This document shows, piece by piece, positions 16,772 through 25,578 of a stretch of DNA of 64,000 nucleotides. A program made the position numbers and the translations under genes. Source of the DNA: Granulicella mallensis MP5ACTX8 (lineage in GTDB: Bacteria > Acidobacteriota > Terriglobia > Terriglobales > Acidobacteriaceae); assembly GCF_000178955.2 (NCBI RefSeq), contig NC_016631.1, positions 1,736,001-1,800,000 of the forward strand, written 5' to 3'. Every line of letters starts with the position of its first letter. Position 1 is the first letter of the stretch. The notes below the pieces were generated by a model that saw only the letters and a list, made by a program, of their open reading frames with translations, did not search any database and had not been told where the DNA came from.

Positions 16772-17833
16772 CTAACGTGAGAGACCGTAATAGGCAACGC
16801 CCGAAGCCAGCGCAACAGCTACGTCGATAGACCTGGAAGCTGCTTGCTTTCCTTTGCTCGGCGGGATAAATAGGATATCGTTCGCTTGCATCGCGACATC
16901 CGGCAACTTCGAGACAAGAATTTTATCCAGCGGAACCAGGATTTCTTTTTCTCCCTCGGGCGTTCTCCGAACGATCCTGGCCTTGGAAGGCTTGGCGAAC
17001 TTGCCAAGCCCGTGGGCCATGGCAACCACCTTCATTACGGTGTATTGGCCCTTTTCATCCATAAGAAAACCGCTGGGTGCCAGTACCTCGCCCACCACAT
17101 AGAGCACACCCGCTTTGGAGACGATGATGGTGTCTCCCTGTTGGACTGCGACATTCGCCTCCAACGACTTCACAGGATCACTCGTCAGAAATAAGGTCTG
17201 TGGTTCGATAGTACTGCCTTTGTGGGTAATCGTTATGACTTGTCCGGCACTCGGCGTTGTTCCGCCTGCTTCCGCAAAGATGTCAAAGAGCCTTCCCGCT
17301 CCAACAATCGGATAGATTCCCGTCTTACTCACTTCACCCATCAAAAGAACGCCACTTGAATAACTTGTGACCACGATGCTCACATGCGGGAATTTCAGTA
17401 CGCCATCCTTGAGGTAAGCCTGTTCAACCACTCCCTGCGCGTTCTCCACGTGCAGGCCGGCGACGTGGACATCGTTGATGAGGGGCATATAGATATTGCC
17501 GGCGCTATTCACGACTACCCTTTGTGACAGATCGGGAGCGTTGAAGACGGAGATCTCCAGCACATCCCCCGGCGAGAGAATGTAGTGCGATTGATCGACA
17601 GAAGGAACCGCTGTCATCGCGGGAGGTGCTGCAGCAGGGCTTCCCGAGGCCTCAGGATAGGTCGAGGCAGGCGTGACAGGTGCGCCGTTGGCGGGATGCG
17701 TCTGCGCCTGCATTGCCTGTACGCCCACCATGAGTGGGAAGGCAATGAGAACGCTACGCAACCAACCGTGCCGCGGGGACCTGGAGGGTACAGTCTTCGA
17801 ATAAAGAGTCGTCTTCAAGACAGAGCTCAACAC
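16772..17833 (-). CDS. Polysaccharide export outer-membrane protein (Wza family)
   Basis: The protein has 353 residues with an N-terminal signal segment (LRSVLIAFPLMVGVQAMQAQ) and a proline/alanine-rich linker to about residue 75. The Poly_export domain begins HYILSPGDVLEISVFNAPDLSQRVVVNSAG. It is followed by two SLBB-like domains (GVLLMGEVSKTGIYPIVGAG and VLYVVGEVLAPSGFLMDEKG) and a C-terminal DILFIPPSKGKQAA segment. It is expected to form the periplasmic/outer-membrane channel for the polymer, with the Wzc-like kinase at 3838-6177. No lipobox cysteine is seen, unlike enterobacterial Wza. A C-terminal hydrophobic stretch (VAVALASGVAYYGL) could be the membrane-spanning helix. Confidence 0.88.
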   Translation of the reverse strand: MLSSVLKTTLYSKTVPSRSPRHGWLRSVLIAFPLMVGVQAMQAQTHPANGAPVTPASTYPEASGSPAAAPPAMTAVPSVDQSHYILSPGDVLEISVFNAPDLSQRVVVNSAGNIYMPLINDVHVAGLHVENAQGVVEQAYLKDGVLKFPHVSIVVTSYSSGVLLMGEVSKTGIYPIVGAGRLFDIFAEAGGTTPSAGQVITITHKGSTIEPQTLFLTSDPVKSLEANVAVQQGDTIIVSKAGVLYVVGEVLAPSGFLMDEKGQYTVMKVVAMAHGLGKFAKPSKARIVRRTPEGEKEILVPLDKILVSKLPDVAMQANDILFIPPSKGKQAASRSIDVAVALASGVAYYGLSR

Positions 17834-17927
17834 TCAACCCCCGGCTGCACTAATATACACAGTTCTCTAAAGAGACAGCACCACGTCACTTTTGTGAGTT
17901 TAAACGGCCCCATGAATGAAGTGTATT

Positions 17928-18884
17928 TCATTGCCCCGGCTGCAAAGGACGTGAGGGAACACGCCGATCCAGCTCTTCGAACAGTGACTGCGGAGCAAGC
18001 GCCACGCGGGGATACAGCGTGGAGACGCTGTTTTCTACGAACAGCTCAATTTTTTCCGGGTCAAGGACTAACTCCTTAAACAGGCATACGGCCGTCTGGG
18101 CTGGAACAAGCCAGGGAAGACGGCGGGTTGTCAGGTGCATCTCTTTCTGGGATACAAATTCCCAGTCAGCGTACTCCGGGTAGAGCTCACGATGCTGATA
18201 AAAATACTCCTGCCGATTCAAATCGACTCCGCATAGAACAATGCGTTTGTAGCCCATGAGTACCGCAAGCGTCATGGTGCCGATGACCGAACCACCGTAT
18301 TTGAAGAACCATGCCGTCTTTGCTCGTGGCGAAAAGGCTCCAATCGAACGCATATACCGAATGCCTGCGCGCAGCTCGTTCTCATTGCGTGCAACAACGG
18401 GCATCGAGAAGCCTGCGTACAGGTTCCTTTTCAGATCTTCCGGAAGTTCAAAGAACATCTGCCGCCGCTCAAGCGGCTCTACGTTGGTGACGATCTTTAC
18501 AGTGTTTGCGTAGGCCGCTGAGCGACGTGTCAAAAGCGACTGAAAAGCGTCATACATGACCGGGTGGTCGTCATACGCTACATTCTCAAAGTGAAAAAAT
18601 CGCGGAACGAAAGGATGGGCAGGCCAGAAGTTAAGGCCAATGCTGTCATGCTTGCCAATGATCTTCCACCTTGCGTCGGAGATATCGTTAATGGACCATG
18701 CGCTGCCCAGTACAAAGAGCGTATCGCTGGTACGCAGACTTTGCAGGTTGAGTGTTTCCAAAAGAGGCAAGCCGGCAATGGCCGCAGCCTTTGAGACACG
18801 AGCCGATTCTTCGCGGAGATTCACATGATGGTACAACCGGGACAGAAGCGGATGGGGCAGGCGCTTGGCCAGCGATCGGATCAT
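17928..18884 (-). CDS. GT42/DUF115-like protein, candidate nonulosonic-acid glycosyltransferase
   Basis: The protein has 318 residues. It has LFVLGSAWSINDISDARWK near residue 58, matching the G-x-G-x-S-L-x-D-I opening of CstII-type sialyltransferases and DUF115/Maf proteins. Next is IGLNFWPAHPFVPRFFHFEN, where those proteins place their nucleotide-binding loop. GGSVIGTMTLAVLMGYKRIVLCGVDLN then resembles the 'SG-x-x-x-x-x-A-x-x-x-G-Y-K-x-I-x-L-x-G-x-D' strand-helix of the same enzymes. It lies 32 bp downstream of the LegB gene on the same strand, in a run with PtmE- and LegF-like genes. The inferred role is transfer of CMP-activated nonulosonic acid to the glycan. The catalytic histidine was not located with certainty. 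Confidence 0.5.
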   Translation of the reverse strand: MIRSLAKRLPHPLLSRLYHHVNLREESARVSKAAAIAGLPLLETLNLQSLRTSDTLFVLGSAWSINDISDARWKIIGKHDSIGLNFWPAHPFVPRFFHFENVAYDDHPVMYDAFQSLLTRRSAAYANTVKIVTNVEPLERRQMFFELPEDLKRNLYAGFSMPVVARNENELRAGIRYMRSIGAFSPRAKTAWFFKYGGSVIGTMTLAVLMGYKRIVLCGVDLNRQEYFYQHRELYPEYADWEFVSQKEMHLTTRRLPWLVPAQTAVCLFKELVLDPEKIELFVENSVSTLYPRVALAPQSLFEELDRRVPSRPLQPGQ

Positions 18885-18916
18885 TTCACGTCACCTTGCC
18901 GAACGGTAAGCCATCG

Positions 18917-19912
18917 TCAAACCGTGTAGCTTCCGATGGAGTAGGCTCCAAGATTCTGGCCGATCCATTCGATGGTCCGTTCCAGTCCTTCTCGCAATGA
19001 GACCCTCGGCTTCCACCCCGTAAGCGTGTTCAGTTGAAGACTGCTAGCGCAAAGACGATCTACCTCACTCGCTTCCGGACGCAATCGTACCTCTTCGACA
19101 TCCACGGGGCATCTTGTCCCGGTCAGCTCAAAGATCAACTCCGCCAGCTCGTGAATGGAGATATCTATGCCACTACCGATATTCAACGTCTTCCCGATGG
19201 TTGCCGAGGACTCGGCAATGGCCAGGAATCCGGCTACCGTATCCGAGACAAAGTTGAAATCGCGCGTGGTGTGCAGGTTCCCTAACTTCACGGATGTCTG
19301 CGCAAGGGCCTGTGTAATGATCGTCGGAATCACAGCGCGCGATGACTGGCGCGGACCATAGGCATTAAAGGGACGCGCAATGGAGACCGGCAAGCCGAAA
19401 GAGAGATGGTACGACTCCGCAATTTTATCGGCGCCGATCTTGGTTGCGGAGTAGGGAGATTGCCCCTGTAGAGCATGGTTTTCATCGATCGGAACATACA
19501 GCGCCGAGCCATAGACTTCGCTGGTCGAGGTGCAGATCAGCCGCTCCGTTCCAGATTGCCGGGCAGCCTCCAGAACATTCAAGGTGCCTTCAATATTGGT
19601 CTGCACATACGATCGTGGAGACTCATACGAATATGGAATGCCGACCAATGCTGCGAGATGAAAGACAACATCCGCGTCTTTGACGGCCCGAAGCACACTC
19701 TCCTTATCGCGGATGTCGCCATGAAGAATCTCCATATCGGAACGCAACGGCGAGGTCGCCAACCAGCCCAAAGAGCCTTGCGAGGTATAGCGGAGCAGAC
19801 AGCGTGTCCTGGCGCCCAACTGAACCATTTGTTCGGCGAGATGGCTCCCGATAAAACCGCCTGCACCGGTAACAAGAACGCGACGGTTATTCCATATAGA
19901 TGAATCGCTCAA
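18917..19912 (-). CDS. legB: NAD-dependent nucleotide-sugar 4,6-dehydratase (LegB family)
   Basis: This extended short-chain dehydrogenase has 331 residues. It shows VLVTGAGGFIGSHLAEQMV (NAD-binding G-x-x-G-x-x-G), FHLAALVGIPYSYESPRSYV (typical of the LegB group), CTSTSEVYGSALYVPIDE (catalytic Ser/Thr), YSATKIGADKIAE (Y-x-x-x-K) and ARPFNAYGPRQSSRAVIP. LegB converts GDP-GlcNAc to the 4-keto-6-deoxy intermediate of legionaminic acid. The PtmE-like guanylyltransferase candidate encoded 26 bp upstream on the same strand supplies GDP-GlcN-type sugars in the Campylobacter pathway, so the pair is functionally coherent. It is soluble, unlike PglF-type dehydratases. A UDP-linked substrate cannot be excluded. 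Confidence 0.85.
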   Translation of the reverse strand: MSDSSIWNNRRVLVTGAGGFIGSHLAEQMVQLGARTRCLLRYTSQGSLGWLATSPLRSDMEILHGDIRDKESVLRAVKDADVVFHLAALVGIPYSYESPRSYVQTNIEGTLNVLEAARQSGTERLICTSTSEVYGSALYVPIDENHALQGQSPYSATKIGADKIAESYHLSFGLPVSIARPFNAYGPRQSSRAVIPTIITQALAQTSVKLGNLHTTRDFNFVSDTVAGFLAIAESSATIGKTLNIGSGIDISIHELAELIFELTGTRCPVDVEEVRLRPEASEVDRLCASSLQLNTLTGWKPRVSLREGLERTIEWIGQNLGAYSIGSYTV

Positions 19913-19938
19913 TGTAGTAGCTCATCTCCGGTCTTAGA

Positions 19939-21003
19939 CTACGCCCACTGCGCATCTGTGGACGCGCGCTCATATTGTTCTATCTGTCCGACATCCATCC
20001 ATTGTTCCCGGATGGGGAAGCAGATCACGCGCTTTTGCGCATCGATCAGGCTGGTAATCAGCTCGGGCATGTCAAAGGCACGGTCCGCAGGAACCATTCG
20101 GCACACGCTCGGTTGAATCAGGTAGATGCCCGCATTTATAAAATGGCGCACCAGCGGTTTCTCCTCGATGCTGACAGCATCGATTCCCTCCATGTGGATG
20201 ACGCCATAGGGAATTCTTGTCTCGTGCTGCTGAACCGCGACTGTCATGTCGGCTTGATGCTCACGATGGAACTCCAGCATCGCCCGAAAGTCGATGGAGG
20301 TCAATATATCTCCATTGATGACGAGTAAAGGCAGGTCTCCCACCGAGGCCCTTGCCAGAGCCCCGGCTGTGCCCATGGGCCGTTCTTCGTCAACATATTC
20401 GATGTGGACGCCAAAGTCCTTCCCATCCTGAAAGTGCTCGACAATGCTCTCCGCCAGATAGTGGGTGGAGATGCTGACGTGTTGAATTCCAGTGGCGCGA
20501 AGCTTCTCTACCAAGTGCTCGAGGATCGGTTTGCCGTTCACCGGCAGCATCGGCTTGGGACAGTTTTCAGTGAGCGGCATCAGCCGCTTACCGAATCCGC
20601 CCGCCATGATGAAGCCGTCCAGAGGCAGGGCAACCGCCGCCAGATAGTCTGAATCGAGCGCGATATCTACCACACGCTCTTCCGCATCCAACAGCGGAAT
20701 CTGCCGGATACGAGCCTCGGCCATCAATCGGCATAACTCTTCAGGCGACGTGCCAAGGGTGGCCGTTATTGGGCGGCTATTGCCCTTGCGGGTTGAAAGA
20801 AGCTTGCTAACCGGCTGATCCAGTTCAATTCCTAAAAGGATTGCGCGCCGTACATCCCCGTCGGTAATCGTCGCCTCAAGCCGCCTGTCTTCGTCAACGA
20901 CCAGCGTAATCCCTAAAGCACAATGGTCCATGAGGCTCATCAGTTCGCGAACTGCCTGCGACCTGGTGATGAGCGGCAACTCATGGGATGGATTGGCTGG
21001 CAT
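19939..21003 (-). CDS. ptmE: CBS-domain nucleotidyltransferase (PtmE-like, legionaminic-acid pathway)
   Basis: The protein has 354 residues. Residues about 10-120 are a tandem CBS pair (TRSQAVRELMSLMDHCALGI, TITDGDVRRAILLG, LCRLMAEARIRQIPLLDAEE). From about 128 a nucleotidyltransferase domain follows, with FIMAGGFGKRLMPLTENCPK (signature G-G-x-G-x-R-L), KPMLPVNGKPILEHLV and the metal-binding INGDILTSIDF. This CBS-plus-NTP_transferase plan is that of PtmE, which makes GDP-glucosamine from GlcN-1-phosphate in Campylobacter jejuni. It is the first gene of a minus-strand run ptmE-legB-GT42-like. Related fusions are also annotated as mannose-1-phosphate guanylyltransferases, so the donor nucleotide is not proven. 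Confidence 0.82.
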   Translation of the reverse strand: MPANPSHELPLITRSQAVRELMSLMDHCALGITLVVDEDRRLEATITDGDVRRAILLGIELDQPVSKLLSTRKGNSRPITATLGTSPEELCRLMAEARIRQIPLLDAEERVVDIALDSDYLAAVALPLDGFIMAGGFGKRLMPLTENCPKPMLPVNGKPILEHLVEKLRATGIQHVSISTHYLAESIVEHFQDGKDFGVHIEYVDEERPMGTAGALARASVGDLPLLVINGDILTSIDFRAMLEFHREHQADMTVAVQQHETRIPYGVIHMEGIDAVSIEEKPLVRHFINAGIYLIQPSVCRMVPADRAFDMPELITSLIDAQKRVICFPIREQWMDVGQIEQYERASTDAQWA

Positions 21004-21179
21004 CGAGGTGTCTCCGCTTACGGATCAATCGGCAGGGTCTGCCGGATCACACATTTCGTGCTACATCTGAACTACACAACGCCAGCACCAATACAGGCTC
21101 GACTGCCATTCCTTTGGTCGAAGTATAGCATCGGGCACTGAACACCCCGCTTGCACTTCCTGTTCAGTAAACTGCATCC

Positions 21180-21791
21180 GTGAAGAGAAATAGAGTCATA
21201 AGAGCTTCCATTGCCATCATCATCCTTCTCCTGGTCGGAGCATTCCGCGTTGTCCGCTCAGGCAGCTACCTGGTCGTGAATCAGCCGGAGCGCTCCGATG
21301 TCATCGTCGTGCTGGCCGGAGACCATGATGACCACCGTTACTGGGGCGCGCTTGCGTTGCTGCGCGCAGGCTATGGCCAGAAGATGGTGATGGATGCATC
21401 GTCGGACCTGACGTATGGCCAGACTTCTGCGGAACGCGCAGCTGCCTTTGTAAGGCAGTCGGCAGGCAGCAATCAATCGCAAATCAGCATATGCACGATC
21501 ACCAATGATTCAACCGTTCAGGAAGCCGCGAATATCCGCAACTGTCTTGCCGGGCTGCACCCTGCTCCACAGTCAGCACTCCTCGTTACCAGCGACTTCC
21601 ATACCCGGCGTGCGCTTTCCATCGTGCGGTCCCGCCTGCCACAATATCACTGGTCGGTTGCGGCCGTGAACGATTCCACCATCTTCGGCCAGCCCTGGTG
21701 GAGCAATCGCGAGTGGGCAAAGACCGCCCTCTATGAATGGGAGAAGCTGGTGTGGTGGCGATGCTTCGAGTCGTGGCGGAAGCAGATTTAA
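21180..21791 (+). CDS. YdcF/ElyC-like DUF218 membrane protein
   Basis: The protein has 203 residues and starts with GTG at 21180. A single N-terminal membrane helix (ASIAIIILLLVGAFRVV) leads to a DUF218 domain: SDVIVVLAGDHDDHRYWGALALLRAGYG, VQEAANIRNCLAG and LLVTSDFHTRRALSIVRSRLP. The D/H-bearing T-S-D-F-H-T-R-R motif matches the SanA/YdcF/ElyC group, members of which affect envelope carbohydrate metabolism. It is transcribed divergently from ptmE and converges on legF with a 4-bp overlap of the two stops (21788-21791). Its activity in this locus is unknown. Confidence 0.75.
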   Translation: MKRNRVIRASIAIIILLLVGAFRVVRSGSYLVVNQPERSDVIVVLAGDHDDHRYWGALALLRAGYGQKMVMDASSDLTYGQTSAERAAAFVRQSAGSNQSQISICTITNDSTVQEAANIRNCLAGLHPAPQSALLVTSDFHTRRALSIVRSRLPQYHWSVAAVNDSTIFGQPWWSNREWAKTALYEWEKLVWWRCFESWRKQI

Positions 21792-22519
21792 AGCCAGGGA
21801 AGCTGAATCATTCCATCCTTGAGCATCAGTTCCGCGAGGCGAAAGTCGTGTGGGCTGTCGATATCGATGACCCGGCTCTCAGGAATCTCCAGCATCGCAT
21901 GCGGCATCTCAAAGTAGCGCGGAGCTTCCGAAGCCGCGAGATAGTCTCGCCGCCACAGATAGAGCGCGCCATTGATGCGGTAAATCGTTGGGATATCCTG
22001 GCGCCTTACATAAACCTTGCCATCGGGAAAACTCTGGCGCATATAGCCGTCTTCGGCAATGTCGATGCACGCCCATCGCGGATGAAAGGATGGCTTTGAC
22101 GCGGCGACCACTCCCACGGCGTGCTCGTCCTGCTCAAGCAACTGGACAGCCTTTGCAACATCTTCCGGGAGACGTGCAGGGCTGGCAGGAGAAAGCAGAA
22201 GAACACTGCCGTAACGGCAGCGTTCTATCGATTCCATCTGTGCCAAGGCGTGCTGCAGGACCGGCCACATGGGCGTGTCATCTGCGGCAAGCTCCGCAGG
22301 CCGCAAAAATGGGACTTCCGCGCCATGTTCGCGAGCCACCGAAAGAATCTCTTCGCTGTCGGTGGAGACGATGCACTTCGCAATCTCCGGGCATCGTTGT
22401 GCCAGCCGGATCGAATGAGCGATCAAGGGCAGTCCCGCAAGGGGGCGAATATTCTTTCCAGGCACGCCCTTCGAGCCGCCGCGAGCGGGGATCACGGCCA
22501 GTACCGGATGAATGTTCAT
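21788..22519 (-). CDS. legF: CMP-nonulosonate (legionaminate/sialate) cytidylyltransferase
   Basis: The protein has 243 residues. It opens VLAVIPARGGSKGVPGKNIRPLAGLPLIAHSI, the diagnostic CTP-binding motif of NeuA/LegF/PseF enzymes. Also present are CIVSTDSEEILSVAREHGAEVPFLRP, LLLSPASPARLPEDVAKAV (usually 'LQPTSPLR') and the C-terminal IDIDSPHDFRLAELML. The enzyme couples CTP to the nonulosonic acid, giving the CMP-sugar used by a sialyltransferase-like enzyme. It is divergent from the NeuB-like synthase across a 121-bp gap, so the two activities are probably controlled from the same intergenic region. Confidence 0.88.
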   Translation of the reverse strand: MNIHPVLAVIPARGGSKGVPGKNIRPLAGLPLIAHSIRLAQRCPEIAKCIVSTDSEEILSVAREHGAEVPFLRPAELAADDTPMWPVLQHALAQMESIERCRYGSVLLLSPASPARLPEDVAKAVQLLEQDEHAVGVVAASKPSFHPRWACIDIAEDGYMRQSFPDGKVYVRRQDIPTIYRINGALYLWRRDYLAASEAPRYFEMPHAMLEIPESRVIDIDSPHDFRLAELMLKDGMIQLPWL

Positions 22520-22640
22520 ATTGCTATCCTGCCATCTATCTCCAGGAAAAGGAATCTACCTGTTTTTCGAGTGTGTTGGGGATACCATCAAACTCAAGTA
22601 GGGTAGACATGAAGCGACCCAGACTCGAAGGAGGAGCATC

Positions 22641-23720
22641 GTGACTCTCGGTGGGGAAAACAGCATGGAGAATAAAGTCGTCTCCATCGGAGAACGTAGA
22701 GTGGGGAGCGGCGAACCGTGTTTCATCATCGGTGAGGCCGGAGTCAATCACAACGGAAGCCTGGAGCTGGCCCGCAAACTGATCGATGCAGCCGTAGATG
22801 CAGGTTGTGACGCCGTCAAATTTCAGACCTTCCAGGCAGAAAAAGTTTGTTCGCCCATAGCCGTGAAGGCCTCCTATCAGCAGCAAACGACGGGGGCGGA
22901 AGAGTCGCAACTGGACATGGTGAGGAAGCTGGAGCTACCCTTCGCCGCCTTCCGCGAGCTTCATCAGCATTGCATTGACAGAGGCATCCTCTTTCTGTCG
23001 ACGCCTTTTGACGATGAAAGTGCGGACTTTCTTGCAGAGTTGTCTATGCCCGCGTTCAAGATTCCATCCGGCGAAATCACCAACGTCTTTTTTCTGGAAC
23101 ACATCGCCCGCAAAGGCCGCCCCCTGATCGTTTCAACAGGGATGGCCACGCTCGAAGAGGTAGCTTTCGCTGTCGAAACCATCCGCGCAACGGGCAATCG
23201 GCAGATGGTTCTGCTGCAATGCGTGAGTAATTATCCCGCAGATCCACACAGCATGAACCTGCGCGCCATGCACACTCTGGAGAAGGAGTTTGGCGTAACT
23301 GCCGGTCTGTCAGACCATTCCGTAGGCACCGAAATCGCATTTGCCGCCGTCGCACTCGGAGCCTGTGTCATCGAGAAGCATTTCACCCTGAATAAGGATC
23401 TGCCCGGCCCCGATCATCGGGCCTCCCTGGAGCCACACGAGCTGGCGCATCTGGTAAAAGGTATCCGCAATATCGAAGCGGCTCTCGGAGACGGCATCAA
23501 GCGTCCGGTAGCAGAGGAGCTCAACACTGCCGATGTGGCTCGCAGGTCCTTGGTGGCTGCCAGGTTCGTTCCCGCAGGAGCCGTGCTGACGCTGGATATG
23601 CTGGATGTTCTGCGGCCGGGAACGGGACTTGCACCCGCCATGCGCTCCCAATTGCTTGGAAGGCATGCGCAGCGTGACATTGACGCAGGTACGCTTTTAA
23701 GCCTCGATATGCTAGTGTGA
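22641..23720 (+). CDS. legI: Nonulosonate synthase (legionaminate/N-acetylneuraminate synthase)
   Basis: The protein has 359 residues. GTG at 22641 is preceded by AAGGAGG at 22628-22634, a strong ribosome-binding site. The TIM barrel shows FIIGEAGVNHNGSLELARKLIDAA, VKFQTFQAEKV, FLSTPFDDESADFL, FKIPSGEITN, VSTGMATLEEV and TAGLSDHSVGTEIAFAAVALGA with VIEKHFTLNKDLPGPDH. The last 60 residues are the SAF/antifreeze-like domain (RRSLVAARFVPAGAVL). It condenses phosphoenolpyruvate with a 6-carbon 2-acetamido sugar to give the 9-carbon acid. LegI, NeuB and PseI cannot be separated by eye; context with LegB and PtmE points to LegI. The flippase gene follows after 20 bp. Confidence 0.9.
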   Translation: MTLGGENSMENKVVSIGERRVGSGEPCFIIGEAGVNHNGSLELARKLIDAAVDAGCDAVKFQTFQAEKVCSPIAVKASYQQQTTGAEESQLDMVRKLELPFAAFRELHQHCIDRGILFLSTPFDDESADFLAELSMPAFKIPSGEITNVFFLEHIARKGRPLIVSTGMATLEEVAFAVETIRATGNRQMVLLQCVSNYPADPHSMNLRAMHTLEKEFGVTAGLSDHSVGTEIAFAAVALGACVIEKHFTLNKDLPGPDHRASLEPHELAHLVKGIRNIEAALGDGIKRPVAEELNTADVARRSLVAARFVPAGAVLTLDMLDVLRPGTGLAPAMRSQLLGRHAQRDIDAGTLLSLDMLV

Positions 23721-23740
23721 CGCAGCGCCAGGGTTCATGA

Positions 23741-25270
23741 ATGCCCGATCTTTCGCCCCAAGACATAACGCCAGTTGACGCAGAAATAGAAGCCCAGCCC
23801 ACTGATGGCACCTTGTTGCGTTTGGCCAGGTCTTTCTCCATTTACGGCAGCGCGAACATCGGCATCCGTGCGCTCAACTTCCTTCTGGTCATCGTCTACG
23901 CGCATTTTCTGCACCCTTCCGACTACGGCATCATTTATCTCGCCGAAATCATCGCTTCGTTTCTGGTGATCTTCGCGGGCTTATCGCTGGATAGCGCGCT
24001 CCAGCGTCTGTATTTCCAACACAACAACGATGCTGAGGAGCTGCGCAGCTATTTAGGCAGCATCCTCCGCTTCGGGTTCGCCTGGATGATCGTCTTCCTG
24101 GGGCTGGTGCTCATCCTGGGGAGAACTCTTCAGGCCCGCTGGGCGCCGCATTCCTCCGTGCCGTTCTATCCGTACGTCGCCATGGCCATTGCCACGGCAA
24201 CAGCGATCCAGGGAGTGCAATATCGTCTGGCTGAATATCAGGCTGCACGGCGTCCGCGCGCGTACGCGCTTCTAGCGCTCCTCCTCGCTCTGCTCACCGC
24301 AGGCTGCTGCATGTATGGAGTGGTGATCCGCCGTGGCGGCGCTATCGGAATGATGCAGGGGAAGCTGGCCGCAGGCGTGATTACATTCATCATTGCGGCA
24401 TGGAGTATGTGGCCGTTTCTAACGGCACGTTTCCAATGGAAATTTGTTCGGGAATCCCTGTCCTTCAGCCTGCCCCTCATTCCTCATCTTGTGATGGCGA
24501 GCGGCCTCGTCGTCGCCGACCGCTTCATCCTTGAGCATTACCGAAGCCTGAGCGACGTGGGCGTCTATTCTCTTGCCTACACCTTTGGAATGGTCATGTA
24601 CCTTGTGACGCAGTCGCTCTCGCAGGCGTGGCTTCCTATGTTCTTCGACCTGGCGGCAGACCGGGAAAAGAACCGCCAGATGCTGGGCCGCATCTGCTCC
24701 GGACTGGCGGTCTTCCTCGCTGCCGTTGCCTGTGCAGGAATACTGCTCTCGCCCCTGTTCATAAACGTCTTTCTTGACCATCGCTATCAAGCCGCAGCCC
24801 GTATCGTGCCGCTGGTCGTCATGGGCTATCTGTTCCATGCTTTGTTTTCTCTCTTCGATCTTTCGATCCTGCAGGCAAAGCGCACATCCTCTGTTTTTAT
24901 CGTCAGCCTGTTGGCATTCTCTGTGAACGTGGTCCTGAACTTCGCCATGATTCCGCGATGGGGAATTTACGGAGCAGCCTGGGCAACGACCATTGCCTAT
25001 GCAGTCGAGGCCGCAGGCGCGTTTCTATTGGCCCAACGCCTCTTCTCGCTGCCCTATCGTCTGCCGGAGATGATGGCTGGGCTTGCTATCTCCGGCGGAG
25101 CACTCTGGCTGACGCAGATGGCGTGGGCGCCAAAAGGGCAGGGGGCTTTGCTGATTGCTGCTCTGGTCCCGGCTCTCGGCCTGCTCATGCTCCTCGGCAG
25201 GAGCGATCTCCAGAACGCGCTTACAGCCATGCGAGGTGCACGAAAAAATGGTTCCACAACAATGTCTTAA
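23741..25270 (+). CDS. Wzx-type oligosaccharide flippase (MOP superfamily)
   Basis: This 509-residue protein has about fourteen predicted membrane helices. It begins LLRLARSFSIYGSANIGIRALNFLLVIVYAHFLHPSDYG, the typical polysaccharide-biosynthesis/MATE opening with basic and Y-G residues between helices. Further hallmarks are SYLGSILRFGFAWMI, ESLSFSLPLIPHLVMASGLVVADRFIL and a GIYGAAWATTIAYAVEA helix near residue 405. It should flip the undecaprenyl-linked repeat unit to the periplasm. It follows legI by 20 bp and is probably co-transcribed. It is the last gene of the polysaccharide region; beyond it lies mobile-element debris. Confidence 0.88.
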   Translation: MPDLSPQDITPVDAEIEAQPTDGTLLRLARSFSIYGSANIGIRALNFLLVIVYAHFLHPSDYGIIYLAEIIASFLVIFAGLSLDSALQRLYFQHNNDAEELRSYLGSILRFGFAWMIVFLGLVLILGRTLQARWAPHSSVPFYPYVAMAIATATAIQGVQYRLAEYQAARRPRAYALLALLLALLTAGCCMYGVVIRRGGAIGMMQGKLAAGVITFIIAAWSMWPFLTARFQWKFVRESLSFSLPLIPHLVMASGLVVADRFILEHYRSLSDVGVYSLAYTFGMVMYLVTQSLSQAWLPMFFDLAADREKNRQMLGRICSGLAVFLAAVACAGILLSPLFINVFLDHRYQAAARIVPLVVMGYLFHALFSLFDLSILQAKRTSSVFIVSLLAFSVNVVLNFAMIPRWGIYGAAWATTIAYAVEAAGAFLLAQRLFSLPYRLPEMMAGLAISGGALWLTQMAWAPKGQGALLIAALVPALGLLMLLGRSDLQNALTAMRGARKNGSTTMS

Positions 25271-25366
25271 ATCAGCACACGACGATGGTCACCGATACAT
25301 CTCTATATACAGACAGATTGCAGATGAATTCATTGGAGCCTTCTAAATGTTGGCACAGTAAGCGAA

Positions 25367-25552
25367 TTACGCTTGGGTCCCTGTTCGTGCTTGATCCCTC
25401 AATGTGCCCACGTTGGGCACAATCATCTGAACAATCTTCCTCTGCGCAGCCCGCTTCTGCGAGTTCACGGGCTGCGTGTAAACGTTGAGCGTGATCTTGC
25501 TATTGGCGTGTCGTAAGAGCTCCTGGACGGTCTTCACGTATTCTCCGTTGGG
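25367..25552 (-). pseudogene. Tyrosine recombinase (phage-type integrase), C-terminal remnant
   Basis: No start codon and no usable open frame upstream: an in-frame stop (TAG) lies at 25553-25555. The 61 codons that remain read PNGEYVKTVQELLRHANS, then KITLNVYTQPVNSQKRAAQR and KIVQMIVPN. This is the C-terminus of a tyrosine recombinase, with the H of the R-H-A box and the catalytic Tyr in VYTQ. The catalytic Arg boxes and the N-terminal domain are missing. It marks a past integration next to the polysaccharide locus. Confidence 0.8.
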
Positions 25553-25578
25553 CTAAACACCGAGACAAAAATCAAGCC

